This document shows positions 1-9,336 of a stretch of DNA of 64,000 nt, piece after piece. The DNA is taken from the NCBI GenBank assembly GCA_947501025.1, contig CANMUM010000010.1, forward strand, positions 1 to 64,000, given 5' to 3'. This stretch comes from an uncultured Paracoccaceae bacterium (GTDB lineage Bacteria; Pseudomonadota; Alphaproteobacteria; Rhodobacterales; Rhodobacteraceae). The position numbers and the translations under genes were made by a program. How positions within the stretch are numbered: the stretch's first letter is position 1; each line of letters opens with the position of its first letter. A model generated the notes under the pieces. It saw nothing but the letters and a program-made list of their open reading frames with translations. It ran no database searches and was not told the DNA's origin.

Positions 1-365
1 TGACCCAGATCCTATCGGGCATTTCTGGGTTGAACTGGCGATCCAATTGATTGCCCGCAACGATTGCAGCTTTGCCACCATAGTGGCCAGGACGGCGTTT
101 ATAGCCGGTTTGAGCTTTGATGGCTGCCGGACGCGTTAATCGCTCAGTACGATTAAGCCCGATGAAGCTTGCGGTAGCCATAGACTTTGCCGCTTTCTTC
201 CCAAGATTCTTTCAACATCACCATTTGACGATGATCTTGCTGGTCACGATTGCTCAGCGGCCGTTTGAGCCAAGTGTAAAACCTGCGCGAAGGCACTTTC
301 AGAACACGACACATGGAACGAACGCGAAACAATGGCGGATCCACCTCCATAGAGGTATACTTCAT
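1..365 (-). pseudogene. IS3-family transposase orfB N-terminal fragment, frameshifted
   Basis: Read on the minus strand from 365, the product shows the OrfB N-terminal signature (VRSMCRVLKVPSRRFYTWL, later KVYGYRKLHRA) and then stops at 153. A second frame that is open from about 130 down to base 1 carries the next OrfB segment (GYKRRPGHYGGKAA, then DRIWV). The gene is therefore interrupted by a frameshift near 130-155. The integrase core with the DDE residues lies outside the window. It is a remnant, not a working transposase. Confidence 0.7.
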
Positions 366-715
366 TTTGCATCTTTCGCGGAGTAACCTCTCGGGACATT
401 GCTGCGCAATACCCTGTCGGTCAGCGCACCGTGGCCTTGTTCGAGAAAAATGATGAACAGAATCCTTTTTGATCCCTCCAAGTTTAAGATGTCGCGCTCC
501 TCAGTGCCGCCTACAAGCTCTGCTTTAAACTTCCGAACTTCAATATCTTGATCCGTTTGTGCCTTCGGTTGCGAAAACTTGACCTTCCAAGCGTATAGTG
601 ATTTGGTTGTGATCCCAAGCCTGTCCGAGACGTCCTGAACGCTGTAACCAGGGTCAATAATTGGCCCCACAGAATCACGTTTAAAGTCTTCTGAATATCT
701 AATTCCCTGCGGCAT
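362..715 (-). pseudogene. IS3-family transposase orfA, frameshifted
   Basis: The first ~75 residues resemble IS3 OrfA: a helix-turn-helix segment (RYSEDFKRD, then GYSVQDVSDRLGITTKSLYA) followed by the coiled-coil motif ending TEERDILN. After that motif the product departs from the family, which normally continues with a short KKA.AYFA tail, and runs into unrelated sequence. This suggests a frameshift and loss of bases between orfA and orfB. A functional IS3 element makes an OrfAB fusion by -1 frameshifting; this copy does not seem able to do so. Confidence 0.7.
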
Positions 716-867
716 TTGTATAGCTTCTTTAATTCCATTTTACCAAGTAAAGTGTCTAGTAAATCGGGGGTAGCTCAGCTCACTCTTTGTGTATTCTTAC
801 GTCTCAACTTTCGGCTTTTACTTTCTGATTATGCGTTGTAAAACTTTTCCCAAGTGGAGGACTTTTT

Positions 868-1776
868 ATGGCGATAACCAAAGAGCAACAAGCAGAGATT
901 GAGGCGCAGCGCGGGCAATCCAACACAACTATGCGACCAACTGTTCCAGCGATGGAAGAGCGTCTCTACAAAGCCCACGAGGTTCTTGATCATGGATTGG
1001 TTCGCGTCATTGATTATATGGGCGATGACAGTGCGATTGTTCAGGCAGCTCGTGTGTCTTATGGCGAAGGGACGAAGCATGTTCAAAACGATCGCGGCTT
1101 GATCCGTTATTTGATGCGCCATTGGCATTCGACACCATTTGAAATGTGTGAATTGAAATTGCACGTTAAATTGCCCGTTTTTGTTGCGCGTCAATGGATA
1201 CGTCACCGCACGGCCAATGTGAATGAGTATTCGGCTCGTTATTCAATTTTGGATCGTGAGTTTTATATTCCACAGCCCGAACAATTGGCGGCACAATCAA
1301 GCATAAATAACCAAGGTCGCGGTGCATTATTACAAGGTGAAGAGGCTGCTCGTGTACTCGAAATCCTTAAATCGGATGCAGGCCGTAGTTTTGATCACTA
1401 TGAAGATATGCTCAGCCAAGATGGCCAAGACGGTCTCGCGCGGGAACTTGCGCGCATGAATCTGCCAATGAACACCTATACGCAATGGTATTGGAAAGTT
1501 GATTTGCATAATCTTCTCCACTTCTTGCGTTTGCGTGCTGATAGCCATGCGCAATATGAAATCCGTGTTTATGCCGATATCATTTGTGATATTGTGAAGG
1601 ACTGGGCGCCGCTTGCTTATGAAGCATTTGAAGATTATCGCCTTGGAGCAGGACAGTTTTCAAAGCAAGGCATGGATGCATTGCGCAAAATGGTTAAAGG
1701 TGAAAAAGTCACCGCCGAGGATGTCGGGATGTCAGCTGGAGAATGGCGAGAGTTTGAGGCAAGCTTGAAGGGGTAG
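868..1776 (+). CDS. thyX: Flavin-dependent thymidylate synthase ThyX
   Basis: ThyX makes dTMP from dUMP using methylene-THF, with FAD and NADPH for the reduction, and replaces ThyA in organisms without it. The signature RHRx7S is present at residues 112-122 ([11 protein letters not shown]), preceded by an HSTPFE motif at 87-92. At 302 residues it has the length usual in alphaproteobacteria. The start has a GTGGAGG Shine-Dalgarno sequence 9 nt upstream. The next gene starts 3 nt after its stop, so the two are probably co-transcribed. Confidence 0.96.
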   Translation: MAITKEQQAEIEAQRGQSNTTMRPTVPAMEERLYKAHEVLDHGLVRVIDYMGDDSAIVQAARVSYGEGTKHVQNDRGLIRYLMRHWHSTPFEMCELKLHVKLPVFVARQWIRHRTANVNEYSARYSILDREFYIPQPEQLAAQSSINNQGRGALLQGEEAARVLEILKSDAGRSFDHYEDMLSQDGQDGLARELARMNLPMNTYTQWYWKVDLHNLLHFLRLRADSHAQYEIRVYADIICDIVKDWAPLAYEAFEDYRLGAGQFSKQGMDALRKMVKGEKVTAEDVGMSAGEWREFEASLKG

Positions 1777-1779
1777 TTT

Positions 1780-2565
1780 ATGGAATTATTACTCCCTAAG
1801 AACGATATAGAAAGGCACATAAAAGATATTATTTCAGAGGCTGAAGACCTGTCAGAGTTGGAGTCCCTATATAAATGGGGTCAGCGTACAAAGGACTATT
1901 TGCTTAATAGTATAAGAGAAAATGAATTCGCCGATAATTTTTGGTCTGATTCAAAGGCTGATTATAGTCCTATGGGTTTTTTCTCTAAAAATTTTACAGT
2001 GTCTAAATATGCTTTTGACAAACAAAGGGCTATGAAGTTTTTAAAATTATTTATTAGTGATCTAGAAAAAGTAGAAGCAACTCTTCCAGACAACATGCCT
2101 ATAAATAATCTACAAAATAACCGTGTTTTCATCGTGCATGGTCACGATGAAGCTGTGAAGCAAAAAGTTGCAAGAACACTTGAACAACTGGGTTTAGAAC
2201 CAATAATTTTGAGTGATCAGCCCAATGGTGGCAAAACAATCATAGAAAAGTTTGAAAAAGAGTCGAAAGCTGGTTTTGCCGTTGTGTTAATGACAGCCGA
2301 TGATCAGGGTGGGTCGAATTCGGACGTTTCAGTAGGAAACTTGACTCCTCGCGCTCGGCAAAATGTTCTGCTTGAGCTTGGCTATTTCTTTGGAAAGCTT
2401 GGTCGTGAGTGTGTTTGCGTCTTGAAGGAGCAGAATGTAGAGGTCCCCACAGATATCTTAGGTATCGTTTATGAGGAAATCGACGCTAATGACAGTTGGA
2501 AAATTAAATTGGTTAAAGAATTGAAAGCGGCTGGTTATGATGTCAGTGCTGATAATATTATTTAG
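1780..2565 (+). CDS. TIR-like (CAP12/Pycsar effector-type) nucleotide-binding protein
   Basis: The C-terminal half (residues ~112-250) matches the TIR-like domain of the CAP12/Pycsar effector family: VFIVHGHDEAVKQKVA, then AVVLMTADDQGG, then RARQNVLLELGYFFGKLGR, where the ELGYF glutamate is the likely catalytic residue. Family members are NADases in antiphage defence or of unknown role. The first ~110 residues are helical, AT-rich in coding sequence and unassigned. No cyclic-nucleotide synthase is adjacent, so the activating signal is unknown. The start lies 3 nt after thyX, with GAAGGGG inside the thyX end as ribosome site. The defence role is inferred. Confidence 0.85.
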   Translation: MELLLPKNDIERHIKDIISEAEDLSELESLYKWGQRTKDYLLNSIRENEFADNFWSDSKADYSPMGFFSKNFTVSKYAFDKQRAMKFLKLFISDLEKVEATLPDNMPINNLQNNRVFIVHGHDEAVKQKVARTLEQLGLEPIILSDQPNGGKTIIEKFEKESKAGFAVVLMTADDQGGSNSDVSVGNLTPRARQNVLLELGYFFGKLGRECVCVLKEQNVEVPTDILGIVYEEIDANDSWKIKLVKELKAAGYDVSADNII

Positions 2566-2582
2566 ATATAACTTTATCTTAT

Positions 2583-4658
2583 TTAAAACGTAAATTCTAC
2601 ACGCATTCCAATACTGCCTTCATCCTCGGCATCCGCATCATTATCGCTTTCGGTGAGAAGGCTTGCATTCAGTAATAGAGCGATATTTTCGGCAATAGGC
2701 GCGCGGTAACCAAGCTCATATGTCGTTTCTTTGCCGCTTGGCGCAAGTGAAACAACATTTGACGCCCCATCTTCAAGGGCATCCGCATCGAGATTGGCAT
2801 TGCCCTCACTGACGACAATTGACTGACCGACACCAAAATCAAGACGATCGCCATCGCGTATAATGTTGTTGACATGAGCACCGATCGCCCAAGAATTTGA
2901 AGTGATCTCATCAAAGCCTGTGATCAAGCCCGTATTGGCCATTTCCACATTTGTTTTGGAAATATTGCCACGCGCATCAAAGCCGTATTTGTGATTTGAC
3001 CAGCCAAAGCCAAAATGTACGGAATCTGTTGTGGATTTATCTATATCACCAAATCCGCCATTGAACACAGTTCCAAGAACTTGCCCGTCTTCGTTCATGC
3101 GAGAAAAGCCGAGGCCAATATCAAAATTACCAAAATATTGGGTATGTGAAACCATGGCGAGAGTTTGATCGTCATCGCTATCCCCAAAGAATGTGAGGCT
3201 CGAATGACTGCTGGAATCTGCTCGGCTTGCTTTTACGGCACCATTAAAATCAGCTATAGATAGAAATGGGTTGCTTTCAATAGATGTGTTGACGTTAAGA
3301 AGCGCGTCATCAAATGAGCTCCAATCGGTCAAATCGCCATAAGCCAATTCGAATGTCATTAACTGGTTGAATGCTTCGGAAGTCAGTTCTGTGTTGAGTA
3401 AATAGCGATCCGTGGTCGTTACCTTTTGAATGGATGAGGTTTGGTTTTGGCCAACATTGCTAAAATTGATCGCATATTCACGATTAAATATATCATATAC
3501 GGGCAATGATTGGAGGGCGGCTACATTTGAAAATGCGCCATTCATCGCAGAGGATGTTGTGACTTGGGTCTCTTCAAATTCAGTTGTATTTTGACCATTG
3601 GCTAAGGTCGTTGTGCCAATAGGTTGCAAGGCTTGCTCAAGATTTATAGCCCCAGAGCCATATATCTCATCGACGCCTTCTTCACCGAGATCATCTGCGG
3701 TCATTAACATGATTTGAACGATATCTTCAGAACTGAGATCTGGAAAATACTCACGTAGGAGCGCGAATGACCCTGAAACAATAGCTGTCGCTTGAGATGT
3801 TCCGTCACTATCAAGATTGTAGCCACCATCGGCATCTGCAATTGTAACATCTTCACCAGGTGCAGCTAAACAATATGTCGGATCAACAGTATTACAACCA
3901 TTCGAAAAATATGTAATTTCGTTATTTGCATCGAGCGCAACAACGGCGATTCCAAGACCGTTATACATTTCGCTGCCTGCAAAATAAGCGGGGAATCCAG
4001 CATTGCTTTCACTGCTATTTCCCGATGCCATAACTACAATAACACCTTGTGATGTTGCAGCGGAGATAGCTTGAACATCTTCGCCTTCGGCCATTTCCTC
4101 TAGCGTGTAACCATATCCAATTGTTTGTGACCAATCGGCCCCAAGGCTCATCGAAATAATATCTGCACCATTTGCAACTGCATACTCAATTCCATCAGCC
4201 AAATCATTATCATAAAAATATCCATATTGACTATCGGAAGCATCAATATTCAATATTGAGGTTTCTGGAGCAACTCCGAAAATTGTGCCATCAGAGTAAA
4301 CGCCGACAATTGTAGACGCCATTGCTGTGCCATGCCCATGGTCATCACTGATTTCAATACCGTTGGCTCCGTAGTTTCCTGCAATATTCGCATTTTGTAA
4401 TGCCTCATGCGTCCAGTCTATGCCCGTATCAATTATCGCAACGGTAGAACCTTCACCGGTTATGCCGGTTTCTGCCGCGTAATCAGCTCCTATCGAAAAC
4501 GATACCCAATTAACTTCTGTAGGATCCGTTGATGAGCCCCATGGAATATCGACATTATCGTCGCCACCTTCATCACTACCATTACCACCACCACCGCCAC
4601 ATGCAATTAAAATTGAAGTGCTTGCCGCTAATAACGCAAATTTTGATAGCTTGATCAT
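2583..4658 (-). CDS. Lipidated S8 subtilase with autotransporter-like C-terminus
   Basis: The catalytic triad is visible (numbering from the chosen start): Asp77 in VAIIDTGI, His107 in DDHGHGTA and Ser288 in DGTSQATA. The N-terminus is a lipoprotein signal with lipobox LIAC (Cys20) followed by a Gly/Ser/Asp-rich linker. The last ~270 residues consist of alternating hydrophobic beta-like strands and end in aromatic EFTF, as outer-membrane barrels do. The layout recalls the lipidated autotransporter subtilases NalP and SphB1. An upstream TTG would add 13 residues, but the ATG at 4658 has a GGGAAAAGG ribosome site. A secreted or surface protease is inferred; barrel function is less sure. Confidence 0.85.
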   Translation of the reverse strand: MIKLSKFALLAASTSILIACGGGGGNGSDEGGDDNVDIPWGSSTDPTEVNWVSFSIGADYAAETGITGEGSTVAIIDTGIDWTHEALQNANIAGNYGANGIEISDDHGHGTAMASTIVGVYSDGTIFGVAPETSILNIDASDSQYGYFYDNDLADGIEYAVANGADIISMSLGADWSQTIGYGYTLEEMAEGEDVQAISAATSQGVIVVMASGNSSESNAGFPAYFAGSEMYNGLGIAVVALDANNEITYFSNGCNTVDPTYCLAAPGEDVTIADADGGYNLDSDGTSQATAIVSGSFALLREYFPDLSSEDIVQIMLMTADDLGEEGVDEIYGSGAINLEQALQPIGTTTLANGQNTTEFEETQVTTSSAMNGAFSNVAALQSLPVYDIFNREYAINFSNVGQNQTSSIQKVTTTDRYLLNTELTSEAFNQLMTFELAYGDLTDWSSFDDALLNVNTSIESNPFLSIADFNGAVKASRADSSSHSSLTFFGDSDDDQTLAMVSHTQYFGNFDIGLGFSRMNEDGQVLGTVFNGGFGDIDKSTTDSVHFGFGWSNHKYGFDARGNISKTNVEMANTGLITGFDEITSNSWAIGAHVNNIIRDGDRLDFGVGQSIVVSEGNANLDADALEDGASNVVSLAPSGKETTYELGYRAPIAENIALLLNASLLTESDNDADAEDEGSIGMRVEFTF

Positions 4659-4769
4659 GCCTTTTCCCATATCCAATTTACAAACAATAGCGTGCAATGC
4701 AGTTGTTCACAATAAAAATATCGAATGAGAATCAACAATGTGTAAAGATGAATTATAGCTTTTATAAAT

Positions 4770-6719
4770 TTATAATCTTAAGTCTGGCGGTGTGCTTTCA
4801 TCAGTTAAGCTTTTGATAATCTCTTTGAAATCAGAGACTTTACTCTGATTAGACCCAAGTCTGCGCACAGAGACAGTTCCTTCTTCGACTTCACGCGCGC
4901 CAATAGCTAAAATCACAGGAACTTTGCCGAGTGAATGCTCGCGGACTTTATAATTGATTTTTTCATTGCGAATATCGGCTTCTGCGCGAATGCCCGCAGC
5001 TTTAAGCTCTTCAACAATTTCTAAAGCCCGATCATTGGCTTCGGTTGTAATGGTTGCAACGACCACTTGACGTGGTGCAAGCCATAATGGGAATTTGCCC
5101 GCATGCTCTTCGATCAAAATCCCAATAAAGCGCTCAAACGATCCAAGGGCTGCACGGTGCAACATAATAGGGCGGTGCTTTTCTCCATCGGCACCTATAT
5201 AAGAAGCTCCCAAGCGTTCTGGCATGTTGGGGTCAACTTGCAAAGTGCCACATTGCCAATCGCGTCCAATGGCATCTGTCAGAACGAACTCAAGTTTTGG
5301 GCCATAAAATGCACCTTCGCCAGGATTGAGTTCAAATTCGTGACCTGCTGCTTTACAAGCATTTCCAAGTGCTTTTTCAACCAAATCCCAGCTTTCATCA
5401 GAACCAATACGTTTTTCAGGGCGGTCTGATAATTTAATACGCCATTTTGTGAAACCAAGCTCAGCGTAGATTTTAGATATAAAGTCGATGAATTTTTTGG
5501 TTTCCATCTCGATCTGATCTTCAGCGCAGAAAATATGTCCGTCATCTTGAGTAAAGCCACGCACACGCATAATGCCATGAAGTGCACCAGATGGCTCATA
5601 GCGATTACATGATCCAAACTCTGCCATGCGTAGGGGCAGGTCACGATAGGATTTTAAACCGTGATTGAATACCTGAATATGGCATGGGCAGTTCATGGGT
5701 TTAAGGGCATTTATTGTTTTTGCACGGGCGTGATCTTCATCCACCTCAACAATAAACATATTTTCTTGGTAGCTTTCCCAGTGACCAGAAGCCTCCCATA
5801 ATTTGCGGTTCACAACTTGAGGCGTGTTCACTTCGACATATCCGTCTGCATATTGTTGGCGGCGCATATAATCTTGCAAAATTGTATAAATTTTCCAGCC
5901 ATTTGGATGCCAGAAGATTTGCCCCGGCGCTTCTTCTTGCATGTGAAATAAGTTCATTTCACGGCCCAATTTGCGGTGATCGCGTAGCGCGGCTTGCTCC
6001 AAACGGTGGAGATAGTCTTTTAGCTCATTCTTGTTGCGCCAAGCTGTGCCGTAAATGCGCTGAAGTTGCTTATTATTGCTGTCCCCGCGCCAATAAGCTC
6101 CAGCGATGTTCATCAATTTGAAAGCATCGGCTGGAACTTGACCCGTATGTGCCAAATGGGGACCGCGGCAGAGATCTTGCCAATCCCCATGCCAATACAT
6201 GCGCAAATCCTCATCGCCAGGGATGCTTTCGATCAGCTCAACTTTGAAGGGTTCGTTGTTCTTTTTATAATGCGCAATGGCATCGGGACGTGACCAGACT
6301 TCTGTTCGAACTGGATCACGTTTTTCAATAATTGAGCGCATGCGTTTTTCAATCACCGCAAGGTCTTCTGGTGTGAATGCCTCATCACGATCAAAATCGT
6401 AATACCAGCCATTATCAATGACTGGGCCGATTGTGACTTTGGTTTCTGGCCATAATTCTTGAACCGCGCGCGCCATAATATGGGCGCAGTCATGGCGAAT
6501 GAGTTCAAGCGCGATCGCTTCATCTTTTGCCGAATGGATGGCAAATTCAATATCGCTTTCGATAGGGCGAGAGAGATCAACCAGCTCGCCATTATGAGAA
6601 CAGGCGATTGCGGCTTTTGCGAGTGATTTTGAAATATCCGCGGCAATTTCTAGGCCAGTGATGCCAGCTGAATATGTGCGCTTGGCTCCATCAGGGAGCG
6701 TTATTGTGATCTGTGTCAT
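4770..6719 (-). CDS. thrS: Threonyl-tRNA synthetase
   Basis: Charges tRNA-Thr. The protein has the full class II ThrRS layout: N-terminal TGS domain starting [16 protein letters not shown], the editing domain with [12 protein letters not shown], the catalytic core with [12 protein letters not shown] and [19 protein letters not shown], and the C-terminal anticodon-binding domain (QVVVATI onwards). The length of 649 residues is normal. The frame extends upstream to a GTG, but the ATG at 6719 with AAAGGATC just upstream and the standard [11 protein letters not shown] start is preferred. Confidence 0.97.
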   Translation of the reverse strand: MTQITITLPDGAKRTYSAGITGLEIAADISKSLAKAAIACSHNGELVDLSRPIESDIEFAIHSAKDEAIALELIRHDCAHIMARAVQELWPETKVTIGPVIDNGWYYDFDRDEAFTPEDLAVIEKRMRSIIEKRDPVRTEVWSRPDAIAHYKKNNEPFKVELIESIPGDEDLRMYWHGDWQDLCRGPHLAHTGQVPADAFKLMNIAGAYWRGDSNNKQLQRIYGTAWRNKNELKDYLHRLEQAALRDHRKLGREMNLFHMQEEAPGQIFWHPNGWKIYTILQDYMRRQQYADGYVEVNTPQVVNRKLWEASGHWESYQENMFIVEVDEDHARAKTINALKPMNCPCHIQVFNHGLKSYRDLPLRMAEFGSCNRYEPSGALHGIMRVRGFTQDDGHIFCAEDQIEMETKKFIDFISKIYAELGFTKWRIKLSDRPEKRIGSDESWDLVEKALGNACKAAGHEFELNPGEGAFYGPKLEFVLTDAIGRDWQCGTLQVDPNMPERLGASYIGADGEKHRPIMLHRAALGSFERFIGILIEEHAGKFPLWLAPRQVVVATITTEANDRALEIVEELKAAGIRAEADIRNEKINYKVREHSLGKVPVILAIGAREVEEGTVSVRRLGSNQSKVSDFKEIIKSLTDESTPPDLRL

Positions 6720-6992
6720 GATGATCCTTTCGGTTTGACGACTACGACACGTCCGTTTGAAGGTAGGCACAAGCTCGTTGCACCCGCTTGCAGGCACATT
6801 TAGATCATCTCTGTGTAAGGTTCAAGATTGTTGGATCGATTTAATTGATCAGATCGTGTATTTAAGACCTCGCTTAGTTAAAAGATACAATAAATGAAAA
6901 GCTTTCAGAAATGGTTCGAATTGCTTATTTGCTCAGGATTGGTCAATTTAGTTTCAGTTTTTGTCGTTTTGCAAACTGCAATAAATACAAAA

Positions 6993-7700
6993 TTAGTTGT
7001 GTCCATAGAGTAGGCCAGCAATTTCACCGTCGTCAAATCCGGCTGCAATCTCTTCAGAGTCAGGCCCATATAATCCGCCAACGGCTTCGTGTTCACCATA
7101 TTGATCATTAATCGTTAAATTGACGCTTGTTCCATCTAACGTGCCTGAGATCACCACATTTGAATCGGAGGTGCCAGTGCTAAGTGTGCGGCCTAAAATA
7201 CCTCCTGAATCAAAATCAACCACAACGATGGCCTCATAGACATAGTTTGGATTATTTGGACTGGTTGAATCAGCTGTCATATATGCACCATTATATTGGA
7301 CGCTGCCGCTCAGTGTTGATTGGCTTTCCTCGCCGACTAAGCCATAAAATGCAAAGTTTTCAATATCGTCTTCACTGTTTGAATATGATCCAGCAAAACC
7401 CGCAACATAATCTCCGTCAATAGCGATATAGGCTTTGCTTTCATCGTCTGAAATACTTTGTTGTAAGATCGGTTGCCCCGTATAGTCGCCAAGATAGATT
7501 GTGGTTGATTCAAATTCGACACCATTGACCTCTGCTGAATATGTATCTCCGTCAATTGATATGTCTGTTCCTGAACTCGTCCACGAATCTGGTATAGTGG
7601 TGTTTGACAAACTATCTTCGCTTGTGTTGCTATCGCTTGATGAGCCGCACGAAGCTAAAAGCGCAAATAGTGTAAGAAGGGGGGTCATTTGATTTCGCAT
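6993..7700 (-). CDS. Lipoprotein with TbpB-like beta-barrel motif
   Basis: A 235-residue protein with a lipoprotein signal (LLASC, Cys18) and a Ser/Asp/Thr-rich mature region. The C-terminus contains EAVGGLYGPDSEEIAAGF followed by GEIAGLLYGH, which resembles the closing strands of the transferrin-binding-protein-B-like barrel (GGxFYGPxAxExGG). Such proteins are surface lipoproteins that bind host or environmental ligands, or haem-scavenging secreted proteins. The ligand cannot be told, and no TonB receptor is adjacent. Start at 7700 has AAAGG 8 nt upstream. Confidence 0.6.
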   Translation of the reverse strand: MRNQMTPLLTLFALLASCGSSSDSNTSEDSLSNTTIPDSWTSSGTDISIDGDTYSAEVNGVEFESTTIYLGDYTGQPILQQSISDDESKAYIAIDGDYVAGFAGSYSNSEDDIENFAFYGLVGEESQSTLSGSVQYNGAYMTADSTSPNNPNYVYEAIVVVDFDSGGILGRTLSTGTSDSNVVISGTLDGTSVNLTINDQYGEHEAVGGLYGPDSEEIAAGFDDGEIAGLLYGHN

Positions 7701-7761
7701 AGGAGAGACCTTTGAATTATTTTATCAAAGGAATCAGTATCAGGTTAAGATTAAGCAATCC

Positions 7762-8811
7762 TTACATCGGGATTGGAAAAAGACGCCTTACATTTTCGAT
7801 ATCTATGAGTGCTTCTTTTGGAAGTGGGCTTTGTGATCCCTTAAAAATATGTTTGAGTTGCCCGATATCAGTCGCGCCAATAATGACGGAGGCGACAAAA
7901 GGCTGAGATAAACAAAAACGATAAGCAAACTCAACAGGGTCAATACCATATTTCTCAGCGATTTCTAAATATCCGCGTGTGGCATTCCAAACCTGTGGTG
8001 ATGACGCACGGCCACTTAAATCGGGGTTCAAATGCCTGCGTGACGGAATGGGTGTTTGGCTGCCATCTTTACCATATTTTCCCGTTAAAATCCCACAGGC
8101 TAGCGATGAATAGGTCAAAAGGCCAATATTTTCACGCTGGCTAATTTCGCTGAGATCAGGTTCGTAAATACGGTGAAGCAGGGAGTATTCATGCTGAGTT
8201 GTCGACATTTTGATGATGTTGTTGGCCTTGGATAGTTCCTGCATTTTCATTACACCCCAAGCCGTATCATTGGATGTGCCATAGGCAAGAATTTTGCCTT
8301 CACGTTTGAAATTATCAAGAGTTTCTAATGTTTCCAATAGATTATCTTCAATTTCTGATGTACTGTGCTGGCTGACTTCATATCCCCATAGGGCTCTGAA
8401 ATGATAAGCGCCTCGGTTTGTCCAATGAAGTTGATAGAGATCGATAGTATCGGTCTGCAAGTTTTGTAATGAACGCTCAAGCGCCTTGATTAGCTGCTTC
8501 TTATCAATGGGTTCACCATTGCGAGCGCTCATATTGCCGATCCCTACGATCTTGCTCATCAATATCACATTCTCGCGATCACCACGGCTTTGAAAATATC
8601 GACCAATGATGCGTTCACTTTCGCCTTGAGTTTCTCTGGAAATGGGATTTACAGGGTAGAGTTCGGCGGTATCAAAAGCATTTATGCCGTTTTGCAATGC
8701 GAAATCCATTTGTGCAAAAGCATCGCTCTCTGGGGTCTGGGTGCCATATGTCATCGTCCCAAGAGTTAGCGGTGATATATCGGTATCTAAGTTTGGCAGT
8801 GATTTCATCAT
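7762..8811 (-). CDS. Aldo/keto reductase, Tas-like
   Basis: NADPH-dependent aldo/keto reductase of 349 residues. Visible family motifs: N-terminal LTLGTMTYG, the catalytic Asp/Tyr segment NAFDTAELYPV, the Lys/His region (LMSKI; DTIDLYQLHW), and the C-terminal cofactor segment SVIIGATDIGQLK. The motif order and the ETQGESE insertion resemble E. coli Tas. Substrate unknown. A second ATG lies directly after the first (8808), and the ribosome site is weak. It is transcribed away from acpP. Confidence 0.9.
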   Translation of the reverse strand: MMKSLPNLDTDISPLTLGTMTYGTQTPESDAFAQMDFALQNGINAFDTAELYPVNPISRETQGESERIIGRYFQSRGDRENVILMSKIVGIGNMSARNGEPIDKKQLIKALERSLQNLQTDTIDLYQLHWTNRGAYHFRALWGYEVSQHSTSEIEDNLLETLETLDNFKREGKILAYGTSNDTAWGVMKMQELSKANNIIKMSTTQHEYSLLHRIYEPDLSEISQRENIGLLTYSSLACGILTGKYGKDGSQTPIPSRRHLNPDLSGRASSPQVWNATRGYLEIAEKYGIDPVEFAYRFCLSQPFVASVIIGATDIGQLKHIFKGSQSPLPKEALIDIENVRRLFPIPM

Positions 8812-8900
8812 ATCTATTTTCCGTACTTATTTGGCGTTGAGATTAGTGCTATCGGGAGCTGTCCGCAATGTCGTACATGCCCTAAATATTAATTTTTTGT

Positions 8901-8928
8901 TTGCCAAAAAGCGGATTCGTGCTATAGG
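8901..8928 (+). promoter_or_regulatory. Candidate sigma70-type promoter for acpP
   Basis: A -35-like TTGCCA (8901-8906) and a -10-like TATAGG (8923-8928) separated by 16 nt lie about 110 nt upstream of the acpP start. Recognised by eye only. Confidence 0.35.
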
Positions 8929-8971
8929 CGCGCAAGTGTAGAGAGTTTACAGGATTCTCAACCTTGCAAAT

Positions 8972-8986
8972 GTGACCTTAGGTCAC
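8972..8986 (+). promoter_or_regulatory. Short perfect inverted repeat in the acpP leader
   Basis: GTGACC-TTA-GGTCAC forms a perfect 6-bp hairpin or operator, about 50 nt upstream of the acpP start and downstream of the candidate promoter. It could be a protein-binding site or a leader RNA hairpin. Confidence 0.4.
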
Positions 8987-9037
8987 TATGTCAAAGAGGT
9001 AGGGCGCAAGCTCTCGTAACAAAAAGAGGAAATCAAT

Positions 9038-9274
9038 ATGAGCGACGTATCAGATCGTGTAAAAAAAATCGTCATCGAGCACCTAGATGCTGATGAAGGC
9101 AAAATCACAGAAACAGCAAACTTTATCGACGATCTGGGCGCAGACAGCCTCGACACAGTTGAATTGGTTATGGCATTTGAAGAAGAGTTCGGTATCGAAA
9201 TTCCTGATGATGCAGCTGAAAAAATTCAAACATTTGGTGATGCAGTTAACTTCATCACAGAAGCTTCTGCTTAA
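9038..9274 (+). CDS. acpP: Acyl carrier protein
   Basis: Carries growing acyl chains on a 4'-phosphopantetheine arm in fatty acid synthesis. The attachment Ser37 lies in GADSLDTVE, and the acidic helix II ([19 protein letters not shown]) is typical. Length 78 residues, as expected. Ribosome site AAAGAGGA precedes the ATG. A strong terminator follows, so it is monocistronic here, unlike genomes in which acpP runs on into fabF; fabF lies 3 kb downstream beyond two opposite-strand loci. Confidence 0.98.
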   Translation: MSDVSDRVKKIVIEHLDADEGKITETANFIDDLGADSLDTVELVMAFEEEFGIEIPDDAAEKIQTFGDAVNFITEASA

Positions 9275-9295
9275 GTCGCTTTGAAATGTATAAAG

Positions 9296-9324
9296 AAGGC
9301 GCCCGATTGAGGCGCCTTTTTTTT
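9296..9324 (+). terminator. Rho-independent terminator after acpP
   Basis: An 8-bp GC-rich stem (AAGGCGCC / GGCGCCTT) with a 7-nt loop is followed by a run of T. It lies 22 nt after the acpP stop. Confidence 0.92.
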
Positions 9325-9336
9325 ATGCCTATGGGT

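Larger units (their letters stand above)
1..777 (-). mobile_element. Decayed IS3-family insertion sequence, cut by the window edge
   Basis: Minus-strand remains of an IS3-family element with an orfA-like reading frame followed by orfB pieces. The outer end is probably at about 752-777: read on the minus strand it starts TGAGCTACCCCC and ends in AGACAC, which looks like an IS3-type terminal inverted repeat upstream of orfA. The coding part is broken by at least two frameshifts, so the copy seems dead. The DDE catalytic part of orfB would lie beyond base 1. The family call is confident; the exact terminus is inferred because the partner repeat is not in view. Confidence 0.75.

Noticed and set aside
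765-780. GGGGGTAGCTCAGCT resembles a tRNA 5' end
   Set aside because: No anticodon arm or acceptor partner follows, and the sequence is better explained as the terminal inverted repeat of the IS3 element.
829-1206. Antisense open frame across thyX
   Set aside because: It mirrors conserved thyX coding sequence and shows no protein family pattern.
6798-6992. Overlapping short frames upstream of thrS
   Set aside because: They have no ribosome site or family likeness; the gap more likely holds only the thrS promoter.
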